Shown here: positions 15,034-23,453 of the stretch, piece after piece
How the letters are laid out: each line of letters opens with the position of its first letter
Numbering within the stretch: position 1 is the stretch's first letter
Source of the DNA: Chloroflexota bacterium
GTDB taxonomy: Bacteria > Chloroflexota > Anaerolineae > Anaerolineales > UBA4823
Direction: 5' to 3'
NCBI GenBank assembly: GCA_012516075.1
Contig: JAAYXE010000015.1
Location: 1 to 34,848 of the forward strand
Length of the DNA: 34,848 nt
Made by a program: the position numbers and the translations under genes
Notes under the pieces: generated by a model
What the model was told of the DNA's origin: nothing
The model's input: the letters and a program-made list of their open reading frames with translations, nothing else
The model's database searches: none

Positions 15034-16338
15034 ATGCGCCCTATTTCCCGTTTGCCGGTTATTCTGCTGCTGGCTGCCCTGGCAGTGTCCTGTGCTGCGC
15101 CGCTGGTCTCCACCGGAGGCAGGGCCGGTCAGCTGCTCCAGTCAGATAAACCCCGCGAGCAGACTCAGCAGGCGCCAGAGGCCGACCTCGCCGAACTGGC
15201 GGCGGGGAACACAGCTTTCGCCGCAGACCTTTACCGCCAGCTTATCTCAGCGGAAGACGGCAATCTCTTCTATTCGCCCTACAGCATTTCGCTGGCCCTG
15301 GCGATGACGTATGCCGGGGCGCGAGGGGAGACTCAGCAGCAGATGGCCGCAGCGCTTAACTTCACCCTGCCGCCCGAGCGCCTGCACCCGGCCTTCAACG
15401 CCATTGCGCAGCAGATCGCCTCGCGTGCTGCAGAAGGCGGGCAGGGCAGCGACGGTGAGGGCTTCCAGCTCCACGTGGTCAACGACCTGTGGGGCCAGCA
15501 GGATTACGCCTTCCTGCCCGAATACCTGGATGTGATTTCCCAGTACTACGGCGCAGGCGTGCGCCTGGTAGATTTCATCAACAACCCTGGCGGCTCTCGC
15601 CAGCAGATCAACGACTACATCGCCGAGAAAACCGAACAGCGCATTCAAGATCTGCTCCCCGCCAATTCAGTCACGCCAGACACCCGCCTGATCCTGACCA
15701 ATGCCATCTACTTCGATGCCGCCTGGGCTTATCCGTTTGACGCGGGCTCCACTCGCAGGGATGCCTTCACGCTGCTGGATGGGACAAGCGTGGATGTCGA
15801 TATGATGACTCTGCCCATGGCCAGCTCACTGCGCTACACGGCCGGCGATGGTTACGAGGCGGTGGAGCTGCCGTACGATAACCGCAGCATCTCGATGCTG
15901 CTGATCGTTCCGGATGCAGGGCAGTTCTCCGATTTTGAGGCCCGGCTGGACGCGGAACGGCTGGCCGGTATCGTTGGCGCACTCGACACTCAAAAAGTGC
16001 ATGTGGTCATGCCAAAGTTCACCTTCGAGTCAGCCTTCTCACTGGCAGACCCGCTTTCCGCGCTGGGTATGGCCCCCGCGTTTACATCCGATGCCGATTT
16101 CTCGGGCATCAACGGCAGACGCGACCTGTATATCAGCGACGTGATGCACAAAGCCTTTGTTAAAGTGGATGAAGCCGGTACGGAAGCTGCTGCTGCCACT
16201 GCTGTGGTGATGAATGCCGCGGGTATGCCCATGGATGAACCGGTTCTGCTCCGGGTCGACCGCCCGTTTATCTTCCTCATCCGCGACGAACCGACGAACA
16301 CCATCCTGTTCCTTGGCCGCATGCTTGACCCGCGCTAG
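15034..16338 (+). CDS. Serpin-family protease inhibitor, lipoprotein
   Basis: This 434-residue serpin has a lipoprotein-like signal (hydrophobic 7-19, Cys20) and a short linker, so it probably acts at the cell surface. Typical serpin segments are seen: NLFYSPYSISLALAMTYAGA (about 75-95), LILTNAIYFDAAWAYPF (about 220-236), and the C-terminal RPFIFLIRDEPTNTILFLGRM. The hinge E380-A-G-T-E-A-A-A-A-T389 fits P17-P8 of inhibitory serpins (small residues, no Pro), so it should trap proteases. P1-P1' is predicted at Ala396-Gly397, favouring elastase- or subtilisin-like targets. AGGAGAAG lies before the ATG. It is monocistronic, terminated at 16390-16420, and the enzyme it controls is not apparent nearby. 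Confidence 0.93.
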   Translation: MRPISRLPVILLLAALAVSCAAPLVSTGGRAGQLLQSDKPREQTQQAPEADLAELAAGNTAFAADLYRQLISAEDGNLFYSPYSISLALAMTYAGARGETQQQMAAALNFTLPPERLHPAFNAIAQQIASRAAEGGQGSDGEGFQLHVVNDLWGQQDYAFLPEYLDVISQYYGAGVRLVDFINNPGGSRQQINDYIAEKTEQRIQDLLPANSVTPDTRLILTNAIYFDAAWAYPFDAGSTRRDAFTLLDGTSVDVDMMTLPMASSLRYTAGDGYEAVELPYDNRSISMLLIVPDAGQFSDFEARLDAERLAGIVGALDTQKVHVVMPKFTFESAFSLADPLSALGMAPAFTSDADFSGINGRRDLYISDVMHKAFVKVDEAGTEAAAATAVVMNAAGMPMDEPVLLRVDRPFIFLIRDEPTNTILFLGRMLDPR

Positions 16339-16389
16339 CCGCCAGTCATAACCGGCACTCATTTATTACATCTTGATCCACCAGAAGAA

Positions 16390-16420
16390 AAATTCCCCTG
16401 GGCACTGCTCAGGGGAATTT
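16390..16420. terminator. Bidirectional terminator between serpin and CHRD genes
   Basis: An 11-bp perfect stem (16390-16400 with 16410-16420, 9-base loop) begins with an A-run and ends with a T-run, so it works for both convergent genes. Confidence 0.85.
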
Positions 16421-16443
16421 GATATCTGCAGAGGGAAACCGGA

Positions 16444-16971
16444 TCACCCGCCCGGACCTTTGGCCGAGACCTGACCGCATATCTCCCCTCCGGGGAAGTC
16501 GCCCGGACCGGTGTTGGGGGGATCGATGCCGTCATTGGTGTGCACGTTCACATAGGCATCGCCGCTGCGCATGGCTTCCGCGACGTCCTCAATGGATGTC
16601 CATCCACAGGCGTTGCCGGCGTCCGGCGCGCTGACGGTACCACTGGAGAGGACGCCGTTTACACGGCCCGAACCAGGCGTGCCCATGAAGAGCGTAACGC
16701 CGATCGGACCGTTAACACCAGCCGGCGCACAGTGAATGTGCGCGGCAAAGACGTTCTCGATATTGGCCACAATAAGTTTGAATTCCAGCGATGATCCATC
16801 TTTGCTGAGGTGAATGATCGCGTTTCCCCGGGCGCGGGTGTCGCGCGCCGGGACTTCGTCGCCTCCGCTCAAATGAGCCACAAAGTTCTTCGCATCCGGC
16901 GGGCTGGCAGATACCGTGCTGGCAAAGATCAGCAGTGCCAGCATGACCAGTAAAATTCCGAGTTTTCGCAT
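16444..16971 (-). CDS. Secreted CHRD-domain protein
   Basis: This 175-residue protein has a Sec signal peptide (1-22, cleavage near VSA-SPP) followed by a single CHRD (chordin-type) domain. The domain marks are FVAHLSGGDEVPARDTRARGNAIIHLS near the start, FAAHIHCAPAGVNGPIGVTLF (about 76-97), and VNVHTNDGIDPPNTGPGDFPGGEICGQV (about 140-170). It is found as a stand-alone secreted module in many bacteria; function is unknown and the fold is a beta-sandwich thought to bind other proteins. AAAGGAG stands 7 bases before the ATG. Confidence 0.9.
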   Translation of the reverse strand: MRKLGILLVMLALLIFASTVSASPPDAKNFVAHLSGGDEVPARDTRARGNAIIHLSKDGSSLEFKLIVANIENVFAAHIHCAPAGVNGPIGVTLFMGTPGSGRVNGVLSSGTVSAPDAGNACGWTSIEDVAEAMRSGDAYVNVHTNDGIDPPNTGPGDFPGGEICGQVSAKGPGG

Positions 16972-17190
16972 GATCCGCTCCTTTCCAGACTCACAACCTG
17001 CCCGTTAATCAAATGTTACGCAGTCACGGGCGCGTTGGATTGATCGAGACGGAAAGGGAGAGCCGTATGTGACTCCGGTGACGGACCGCTCACGCTGCAG
17101 TGACAACATCCTGTTAAAAAGGATTTACCAGCACGGTCAATCCGCTCGGCCCGGGTGTGCTCGAGCCCGGCGGCAGCGTGGTCGATGGGG

Positions 17191-17772
17191 CTACTCTCCG
17201 ATCACCGCCGGCAGATAGGTAAAGCCCATGGGGAGATGTTCTTTAACGATCAGGACGTCGCTGCTCCAGCAGCCCGGATCTACCATCGCCTGATTTCCGG
17301 CACCGCTGTTCGACGAACGCACCCACATACTGGCTGTGTGATTTCCGGGTTCCAGGCCGCTGAAAAAACCGGTGATCGATGCCTGGACACCGCCACCGCC
17401 GGCTTCGGCCGTGCGCATGTTCGCGCGTGCTCTGCCGGTCGTAGAAGGCTGATCATCCACTCGAAGCTCAAACAGTGCACCGGTACCGGCGGAGAAGCTG
17501 CCGACAAAGATGCGGCCGTTGAATGTTACTTCAACGATGGAATCAGGTGACTGGACGGCAAAGGTCGCCATGTCAAGCAGCTTCGCGTAGGTGGGCGTGA
17601 TCGCTGCCAGCGAGGTGCAGTTGACATTAAATACCTGTGGAACCAGTACAGGCTGCATGACGGCATTCGGGGCTGCCCTGCCTGTGGTAACCCGGTCTCC
17701 CAGCACCAGCACAAGCGCCAGCAGAACGACCACCAGCAGCCCGTTCGCCTGTTTGAAAAATTGAGTACCCAT
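17191..17772 (-). CDS. Small secreted protein of unknown function with YLPAV tail
   Basis: I do not recognise this 193-residue protein. It has an N-terminal signal peptide (hydrophobic 12-25, cleavage near GRAA-PNA), two Cys (about 53 and 170) and a beta-rich middle with Gly/Ser runs (about 95-155, including EAGGGGVQ). It ends with GFTYLPAVIGE, recalling the IYLPLVER tail of the M23-type protein. AAGGAG lies 8 bases before the ATG. A TATAAT (17820-17815 on the minus strand) is the probable -10. The gene is divergent from the LAL regulator, with a 17-bp palindrome between them. Confidence 0.72.
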   Translation of the reverse strand: MGTQFFKQANGLLVVVLLALVLVLGDRVTTGRAAPNAVMQPVLVPQVFNVNCTSLAAITPTYAKLLDMATFAVQSPDSIVEVTFNGRIFVGSFSAGTGALFELRVDDQPSTTGRARANMRTAEAGGGGVQASITGFFSGLEPGNHTASMWVRSSNSGAGNQAMVDPGCWSSDVLIVKEHLPMGFTYLPAVIGE

Positions 17773-17814
17773 TACACCGCTCCTTCAGGGGTAAAAACGG
17801 ACGACAATAGTCTG

Positions 17815-17852
17815 ATTATAAGCGCTTTCTCTTCTCCAGTTGATTCAACTGG
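17815..17852. promoter_or_regulatory. Divergent control region with 17-bp palindrome
   Basis: Between the divergent genes starting at 17772 (minus) and 17919 (plus) stands CCAGTTGA-T-TCAACTGG at 17836-17852, a perfect inverted repeat with a one-base centre. It covers the -35 zone of the minus-strand promoter whose -10 TATAAT is at 17820-17815. A weaker TAGAAT for the plus strand is at 17873-17878. It is a candidate operator, perhaps for the LAL regulator itself. Confidence 0.5.
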
Positions 17853-17918
17853 CCGCGCGACAGGAAAGCATGTAGAATGAATGTGTAGGGTGGAAAATTA
17901 CCGGGCAGCCCTGCAGAA

Positions 17919-20588
17919 ATGACACACTCGGGGACGACAGAACTACCGCTTCTGAACACCAGACTTCTGGTACCACCGCTGCGCGCGAATCTCATTGCGC
18001 GGCCGCGCCTGACCGCGCGCCTGGATGAGGCCCTGAAGCTGGGGCAGCGCCTGTCGCTTGTCTGCGCCCGGGCAGGGGCAGGGAAGTCCACACTGGTCAG
18101 TGAGTGGCTGCACGGTCAGAGCCAGCCTGGTGCCTGGCTCACTCTGGACCGTTACATTGATAAACCCTCGCAGTTCTGCCGCTATCTGGCTGCAGCCGTG
18201 GAGCAGGCGGGTGTACCGGCCAGCCTGCAGGTCATGCTGGATGAGCAGCCCTTTCCCCCGGCTGAAACGCTGCTGACCGACTGGATTAACGCCTTGAACG
18301 CCAGTGGTTTCCCCTTTGTTCTCGTCCTGGATGATTATCACCTCATTCAAAATGAGTGGATCCATCAGGCGGTTGGTTTCCTGATCGAATACGGCCCGCC
18401 TCACATGCACCTGGTGCTGATATCGCGGGTGGAGCCCCCGCTGCCGCTGGCCCATCTGCGCGGGCACGGCCTGCTGACCGAGATTCGCGATCAGGATCTG
18501 CGCTTTACAGAGACGGAAGCCGCGGAATATCTTAATGAAATCATGGGGCTGGACCTGCCTGCAGATGCACTGGCTGCAGTCGATCAGCGCATCGAGGGCT
18601 GGGCTGCCGGGCTGCAGATGGCGGCCCTATCAGCCCGCGGACGCCGGCAGTCAGGGGAACTGGAAGCTTTCCTGACTGCCTTCTCGAGCACCAACCGGTT
18701 TATTCTCGATTATTTGATGGAAGAAGTCCTCAGGCAGCAGTCGCCTGATATCCAGAATTTTCTTTTGGAGACATCCATCCTGGAGAGCCTCAGCGCTGAC
18801 CTGTGTGATGCCGTATGTACTTCTGGCAGAGCCGCGGGCGGCAGCCGGAAGATGCTCGCAGACCTGGAGCGCGCCAATTTATTCGTCATCCCGCTGGATG
18901 ATGAGCGGCGCTGGTACCGCTATCACCACCTGTTCGCCGATCTGCTGCAAAAGGCGCTGCATGAGCTCAGGTCACCTGGCCTGGTCTGCGATCTGCACCG
19001 CCGGGCTGCCGGCTGGTACCTGAATCACGGGCTGCCGGGCGAAGCAATGGACCACCTCCTGGTTGCCCGGGATTTCGATCGCGCCGCCGGCATCATTGAG
19101 GAGAATTTTGCCGGCCTGATGCACCTGACGTCTCGCAGTATGGGATCGTTCCTGCTGAACTGGATCGAAGCGCTGCCCGGGGAAGTTCGCTCTCGCCGGC
19201 CGCGGCTGGATGTGATTCGCGCCAACCTGCTGGCGCTCGATCTGCGCCTGGATGCGGTCGAGCCGGTTCTGGCGGAGTTAGAAAACCAGGAACAGGCTGC
19301 ACAGGTGCACGCGCATATTGCCGCGGTGCGTGCCTATTGTGCGAACCTGCGCGGCGATGCGTCCCGGGCGCTGGAGCTGGCTGCAGAAGCCCGCGCTCAC
19401 CCCGATGCGCAGGACGACCCGGCGATCCAGGGGATGGCAGCGCTGACCCTGGCCGACACCTGGCTGGCTCTGGATAACCTGGACGGCGCCGGTCAGGCCT
19501 ACGGGGACCTGGTGAGCATTGGTGAAAAGACCGGGCAGTTGATGATCATCGTACCGGCTCTGTGCAGCCTGGCTCAGATCAAGATGATACGCGGGCAGCT
19601 GCAGCAGGCTGAGGAGCTGTATGCGCGTGCCTACGAATGGATGCTGGAACGGGACGGCCTGAATACGCGCGTGCGCTGCTCTTATGAATTCGGTATGGCC
19701 GAACTGCTGCTGGCGAGAAATGAGCTGGATGCGGCCCGCTCGCATGTAGAAACCGGCCTCGAGTTCCGCCGGCGGCTGGGAGGATACGCCCTGATCGGTG
19801 AGCTTGCGCAGATGCGAGTGATGCAGGCGCTTGGTGAAGTGGATGCAGCACTGGAAGCGCTGCGTACGGCCGAGCAGGTTGTCAGCAGGCTCCCTTTCCA
19901 ACTGTCACTGCTGACAGAGTTCAGGGCCGCGCGTGTCATCCAGTGGCTGCAGGCAGGCGATGTGATTACCGCCTCCCGCCTGGCCAGAGACTGCCGCGGC
20001 GGCAGCGAGCTGGAACAGCTTGCGCTGGCCCGTTTGATGCTGGCCCAGGGGAACTTTTCTGGTGCGCTGGATCTGCTGGAGCGGCTGCGTGAGCTGGCGG
20101 AAAAAGGCGGGCGAACCGGCCGGTTAATTGAGATCCTGGGCCTGCAGGTGCCGGTTCTTCAGGCGCTGGGCAGGCAGGCTGAGGCGCAGGATGTTTTGCT
20201 GCAGGCGCTGCTTCTGGCCCGTCCGGAAGGTTTTGTGCGCAGCTTTCTGGACCTGGGGCGGCCAGTGCGCAGCCTGCTGGAGACTCTGAGGTCACAGGGA
20301 ATCGACCCCGGGGGTGAAGTGACCGCCCTTCTGGCCGCTTTTGCACATGACAGAGGCGCAGAACGGCTGGCGCTGCCACCCTCTCCAGACGGAACGATCC
20401 CTCTGACAGCGCGTGAACTGGAAGTGCTGCGCCTGATCGCCGAAGGGATGTCGAATAAAGAAGCGGCCGAAAAATTGTTCGTCTCTCCCGGCACCATCAA
20501 GCAGCACCTGAAGAACATCTGTCGAAAGCTCGATGCGCGCGGCCGCATGCAGGCCGTCCGGCGTGCACGTGAGCTGCACCTGCTGTAA
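17919..20588 (+). CDS. MalT/LAL-type ATP-dependent LuxR transcriptional regulator
   Basis: This 889-residue regulator has an N-terminal STAND/AAA-like NTPase with Walker A at about 50-58 (CARAGAGKST) and Walker B at about 135-141 (LVLDDYH), a winged-helix region (about 290-350), a long TPR-like helical sensor region (about 380-800), and a LuxR HTH in the last 60 residues (LTARELEVLRLIAEGMSNKEAAEKL ... TIKQHLKNICRKL). LAL proteins bind ATP and a ligand in the TPR region, then oligomerise on direct-repeat or palindromic DNA to activate nearby genes. The start ATG has no clear ribosome binding site. The downstream membrane hydrolase pair (219 bases on) and the divergent secreted protein are candidate targets. 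Confidence 0.93.
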   Translation: MTHSGTTELPLLNTRLLVPPLRANLIARPRLTARLDEALKLGQRLSLVCARAGAGKSTLVSEWLHGQSQPGAWLTLDRYIDKPSQFCRYLAAAVEQAGVPASLQVMLDEQPFPPAETLLTDWINALNASGFPFVLVLDDYHLIQNEWIHQAVGFLIEYGPPHMHLVLISRVEPPLPLAHLRGHGLLTEIRDQDLRFTETEAAEYLNEIMGLDLPADALAAVDQRIEGWAAGLQMAALSARGRRQSGELEAFLTAFSSTNRFILDYLMEEVLRQQSPDIQNFLLETSILESLSADLCDAVCTSGRAAGGSRKMLADLERANLFVIPLDDERRWYRYHHLFADLLQKALHELRSPGLVCDLHRRAAGWYLNHGLPGEAMDHLLVARDFDRAAGIIEENFAGLMHLTSRSMGSFLLNWIEALPGEVRSRRPRLDVIRANLLALDLRLDAVEPVLAELENQEQAAQVHAHIAAVRAYCANLRGDASRALELAAEARAHPDAQDDPAIQGMAALTLADTWLALDNLDGAGQAYGDLVSIGEKTGQLMIIVPALCSLAQIKMIRGQLQQAEELYARAYEWMLERDGLNTRVRCSYEFGMAELLLARNELDAARSHVETGLEFRRRLGGYALIGELAQMRVMQALGEVDAALEALRTAEQVVSRLPFQLSLLTEFRAARVIQWLQAGDVITASRLARDCRGGSELEQLALARLMLAQGNFSGALDLLERLRELAEKGGRTGRLIEILGLQVPVLQALGRQAEAQDVLLQALLLARPEGFVRSFLDLGRPVRSLLETLRSQGIDPGGEVTALLAAFAHDRGAERLALPPSPDGTIPLTARELEVLRLIAEGMSNKEAAEKLFVSPGTIKQHLKNICRKLDARGRMQAVRRARELHLL

Positions 20589-20637
20589 CTGTACTTTACA
20601 AACCCTCCCCCCGGCGTTTCAGAAATATCCCCCATAG

Positions 20638-20655
20638 ATTCCCCATTTGGGGAAT
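20638..20655 (+). terminator. Small hairpin downstream of the LAL regulator
   Basis: A 7-bp perfect stem ATTCCCC/GGGGAAT with ATTT loop lies 50 bases after the stop. No T run follows, so termination is uncertain. Confidence 0.3.
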
Positions 20656-20807
20656 GACGCGCTGTGTGCTGCTCCGTAGAATCAGCGCCACGATTATCCG
20701 TTCAGGGGATTACCGGTACACAGACTCCATCCGGCTTGCCTGCGCATCGATATGGGAAAGCGTGTGGCAGCCAGGATTGGAGCCTGAGCAGTACGGGGGA
20801 GGTAAAT

Positions 20808-22304
20808 ATGCGACCCTTCGAATTTTTGCTGGTCCTCGTCAACCTGTTTACATTTCTATCCCTGTCCGGGATACTGCCGGCAGGGCGGTTTGTATCGGGG
20901 ATCCCTGTGCTGGCCGGCCTGCTGGTGGCCGGCGTGCAGGCGCTGGTTGAAGGTCCACGCTGGCAGATGGCCCCAGCCGCGGTGCTCAGTGCGCTGTTTT
21001 TGCCTGTCTGGATCGTCAAGTACGCCGCTTCTGTGCGTTTGACTGCGGAGACGTTTCGGCTGCCCTGGCTGGTCGTCCTGCCGGTTGCGCTGGTCCTGGT
21101 GGTTTCGGTCGTCCTGCCGCTCAGCCTGCCTGTGTTTCAATTCCCCACGCCGGGCGGCCCCTATGCTGTGGGGACGGTCACCTACCACTGGGTGGACACG
21201 AAGCGGAGTGAGTTTTTCACGCCGGATCCCGATGACCGGCGGGAAATCATGGTGCAGGTCTGGTATCCGGCAGCAGGGGATGTGGGCGGACGGGACGCTC
21301 CTTATGTGGAAGAAGGTAGACTGCTGGGCCCCATCGCGCGCCTGCTGGGCCTGCCGGAATTTTTTCTCTCGCACCTGAAATACATCACCACAAATGCCAT
21401 CCCTTTCGCCTCTGTTGCTGACGAGCAGCCCCAATACCCGGTGTTAATCTTTTCGCACGGGCGCGGCGGCTTTCGCCAGCACAACACCCGGCAGGTCGAA
21501 GAACTGGTATCGCACGGTTATGTCGTGGCGGCCATCGACCACCCGTACGCTGCCAGTGGGGTGCTTTTCCCTGACGGGCGCACTGCGGTTTTCGACCCGC
21601 GCATGTTCGATCCGACCAGTCCCGGGCATCCGAGGATTTATGACCTGGCGCTGCCCTATCTGACGCAGGATATCCTCTTCACCCTGGACCAGCTGGCTGT
21701 CGTCAACGAAAACGACCCGTACGGCATCCTGACCGGCCGCCTGGATATGTCCCGCACAGCGGCCTTCGGTTCTTCGCTGGGTGGGGTCCTGGCTGCGGAA
21801 GCCTGCCGGCTGGATGCACGTTTGCAGGCCTGCCTGGCGATGGATGTCTTCATGACGCCTGATGTTGCCGGGCAGGGGCTGCGGCAGCCGGTCATGTGGA
21901 TCACACGGGATGCAGAGACGATGCAGCAGGAAGGCTGGAAGCAGTTCGACATTGAAGAAACCCAGACGACGATCCGGGCAGCCTTCGAGCATACGCAGGC
22001 CGATGCTTACCTGGTTCTGGCGCCGGGTATGTATCACACCGACTTTTCCGATGCCCGCTTTCTGTCTCCGCTGACAGCGTGGCTGGGCCTCACCGGCCCC
22101 GTCGACGATGATCTCAAGGATGCCGTCTTTCTGGATCTGCCGCTGGCGTTCTTCGACCGCCATTTAAAAGGCCAGCCGGTGGAAGTTCTGGATCACCTGA
22201 CGGAAGAATATCCCGGGTTGATCATTGAAAGACGCTCGTCCGGCGGCTGGTTCCTTTCTTCAGAAGCAGAAGGAGTCAATTCTCCGCAAGGAGCAGATCG
22301 ATGA
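20808..22304 (+). CDS. Membrane-anchored PAF-acetylhydrolase-like alpha/beta hydrolase
   Basis: This 498-residue protein has about four N-terminal membrane helices (1-110), followed by a platelet-activating-factor acetylhydrolase isoform-II-like domain (opening PGGPYAVGTVTYHWVD, then REIMVQVWYP). The oxyanion/motif region is IFSHGRGG, the nucleophile is Ser323 in GSSLGG, and the probable catalytic His is 410 (MYHTDFSD). The catalytic Asp is likely within ACLAMDVFM. Family enzymes hydrolyse short or oxidised acyl groups from phospholipids, and some are carboxylesterases. The start at 20808 is chosen because GGGAGG stands 6 bases before it and the first helix begins at once; an upstream in-frame ATG (20664) has neither. 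The next gene overlaps by 4 bases, so this is an operon of two lipolytic enzymes. Confidence 0.85.
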   Translation: MRPFEFLLVLVNLFTFLSLSGILPAGRFVSGIPVLAGLLVAGVQALVEGPRWQMAPAAVLSALFLPVWIVKYAASVRLTAETFRLPWLVVLPVALVLVVSVVLPLSLPVFQFPTPGGPYAVGTVTYHWVDTKRSEFFTPDPDDRREIMVQVWYPAAGDVGGRDAPYVEEGRLLGPIARLLGLPEFFLSHLKYITTNAIPFASVADEQPQYPVLIFSHGRGGFRQHNTRQVEELVSHGYVVAAIDHPYAASGVLFPDGRTAVFDPRMFDPTSPGHPRIYDLALPYLTQDILFTLDQLAVVNENDPYGILTGRLDMSRTAAFGSSLGGVLAAEACRLDARLQACLAMDVFMTPDVAGQGLRQPVMWITRDAETMQQEGWKQFDIEETQTTIRAAFEHTQADAYLVLAPGMYHTDFSDARFLSPLTAWLGLTGPVDDDLKDAVFLDLPLAFFDRHLKGQPVEVLDHLTEEYPGLIIERRSSGGWFLSSEAEGVNSPQGADR

Positions 22305-23284
22305 ACATCAAGAAAATTGCCGCAGGTTTGCTTGTGCTGCTCGTGGGCGGCATGATTTTCTCGACCCTTTTTCATATCGCTGCCGGATTCTACGACCGGC
22401 GTTCCTATCCCGCTCCAGGCCGGCTGATCGATGTCGGCGGACACCGGCTGCACCTTCACTGTCTGGGTGAAGGGGAGCCAACCGTGCTGCTGGAGGCCGG
22501 CATGAGCGGCTGGTCGGTCGACTGGGCTCTGGTGCAGCCAACACTGGCGCAGGAGACCCGGGTTTGCACCTACGACCGTGCCGGTTATGGGTGGAGCGAA
22601 CCTGGCCCCCTGCCGCGCGACAGCCAGCACGCTGCGGCGGATCTGCACGCACTGCTGTCCGGGGCGGGGATTGAGGACGATCTCATCCTGGTGGGACATT
22701 CTCTGGGCGGCCTGTTTGTTCAATATTATGCGCGCACCTATCCCGAACAGATCGCCGGGATCGTGCTGGTGGATTCCGTCCATCCGGAGCAGTCTCTGCG
22801 CATGAACGAGGAAGATCGCGCTCGATATGAAGGCAGTCTGCGCAGCCTGACCAGGCTGTCGAGCTTCCTGGCACCCACAGGCCTGCTGCGGCTGGCCGGA
22901 CAGCCGGTTACGACCATCTCAGCCAAACTGCCCGATGAGATCCGGGGGGCGACCCGGGCGACAGGGTTTATGTCGCGAGGCTATCGGGCTCTGGACGCCG
23001 AAATGGCTGCTTTCCAGCAGAGTCAGGCCCAGGTGCGCGCTGCAGGCCCCCTGCCAGCGGTGCCTCTGGCGGTGCTCAGTTCCACCCTGGTGCAGGATTT
23101 TCCTCCCGGATTTAACCAGGGCTCGATCAAAAACACATGGGATGAACTGCAGGCCGATTTGAGCCGGTCGGCGACGCTGCCGCAGGTGATCGCCGGGGAC
23201 AGCGGCCACTACATTCACCTGGACCGGTCAGAGCTGGTGATCCAGACTATCCAGGAGGTGATCCGTATGGCGGATGCAGATTAG
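22301..23284 (+). CDS. Alpha/beta-fold hydrolase with N-terminal membrane anchor
   Basis: This 327-residue protein has an N-terminal hydrophobic helix (6-27) that is probably a signal anchor, followed by an alpha/beta hydrolase domain. Marks are HLHCLGEGEPTVLLEAG, YDRAGYGWSEPG at 91-102, the nucleophile Ser134 in VGHSLGG, Asp158 in LVDSVHPEQ, and the catalytic His in GDSGHYIHLD near the C terminus. The full triad is present, so it should be an active esterase, lipase or related enzyme; the substrate is unknown. It starts with ATGA overlapping the stop of the preceding gene, which shows translational coupling to the membrane hydrolase. Confidence 0.9.
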   Translation: MNIKKIAAGLLVLLVGGMIFSTLFHIAAGFYDRRSYPAPGRLIDVGGHRLHLHCLGEGEPTVLLEAGMSGWSVDWALVQPTLAQETRVCTYDRAGYGWSEPGPLPRDSQHAAADLHALLSGAGIEDDLILVGHSLGGLFVQYYARTYPEQIAGIVLVDSVHPEQSLRMNEEDRARYEGSLRSLTRLSSFLAPTGLLRLAGQPVTTISAKLPDEIRGATRATGFMSRGYRALDAEMAAFQQSQAQVRAAGPLPAVPLAVLSSTLVQDFPPGFNQGSIKNTWDELQADLSRSATLPQVIAGDSGHYIHLDRSELVIQTIQEVIRMADAD

Positions 23285-23305
23285 CTGCTACCGGCTGGCA
23301 AGCTG

Positions 23306-23344
23306 CAGGGCAGTCTGCGGAAGCGCCTGCCGCAGACTGCCCTG
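23306..23344 (+). terminator. Long terminator-like hairpin after the hydrolase operon
   Basis: A 15-bp perfect GC-rich stem (23306-23320 with 23330-23344, 9-base loop) lies 22 bases after the stop at 23284. No T run follows. A TATAAT at 23353-23358 directly after it may be the -10 of the next gene, though no -35 is evident. Confidence 0.55.
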
Positions 23345-23453
23345 TAAGTTGATATAATGTATCCACTTTTTCTCGCCTCTGACCTTTACGTGTGCATTAC
23401 CCCCAGAACAGCGATAAATAATATTCTGCTGCGTCCTTCAGAGGAGGTGCTGC

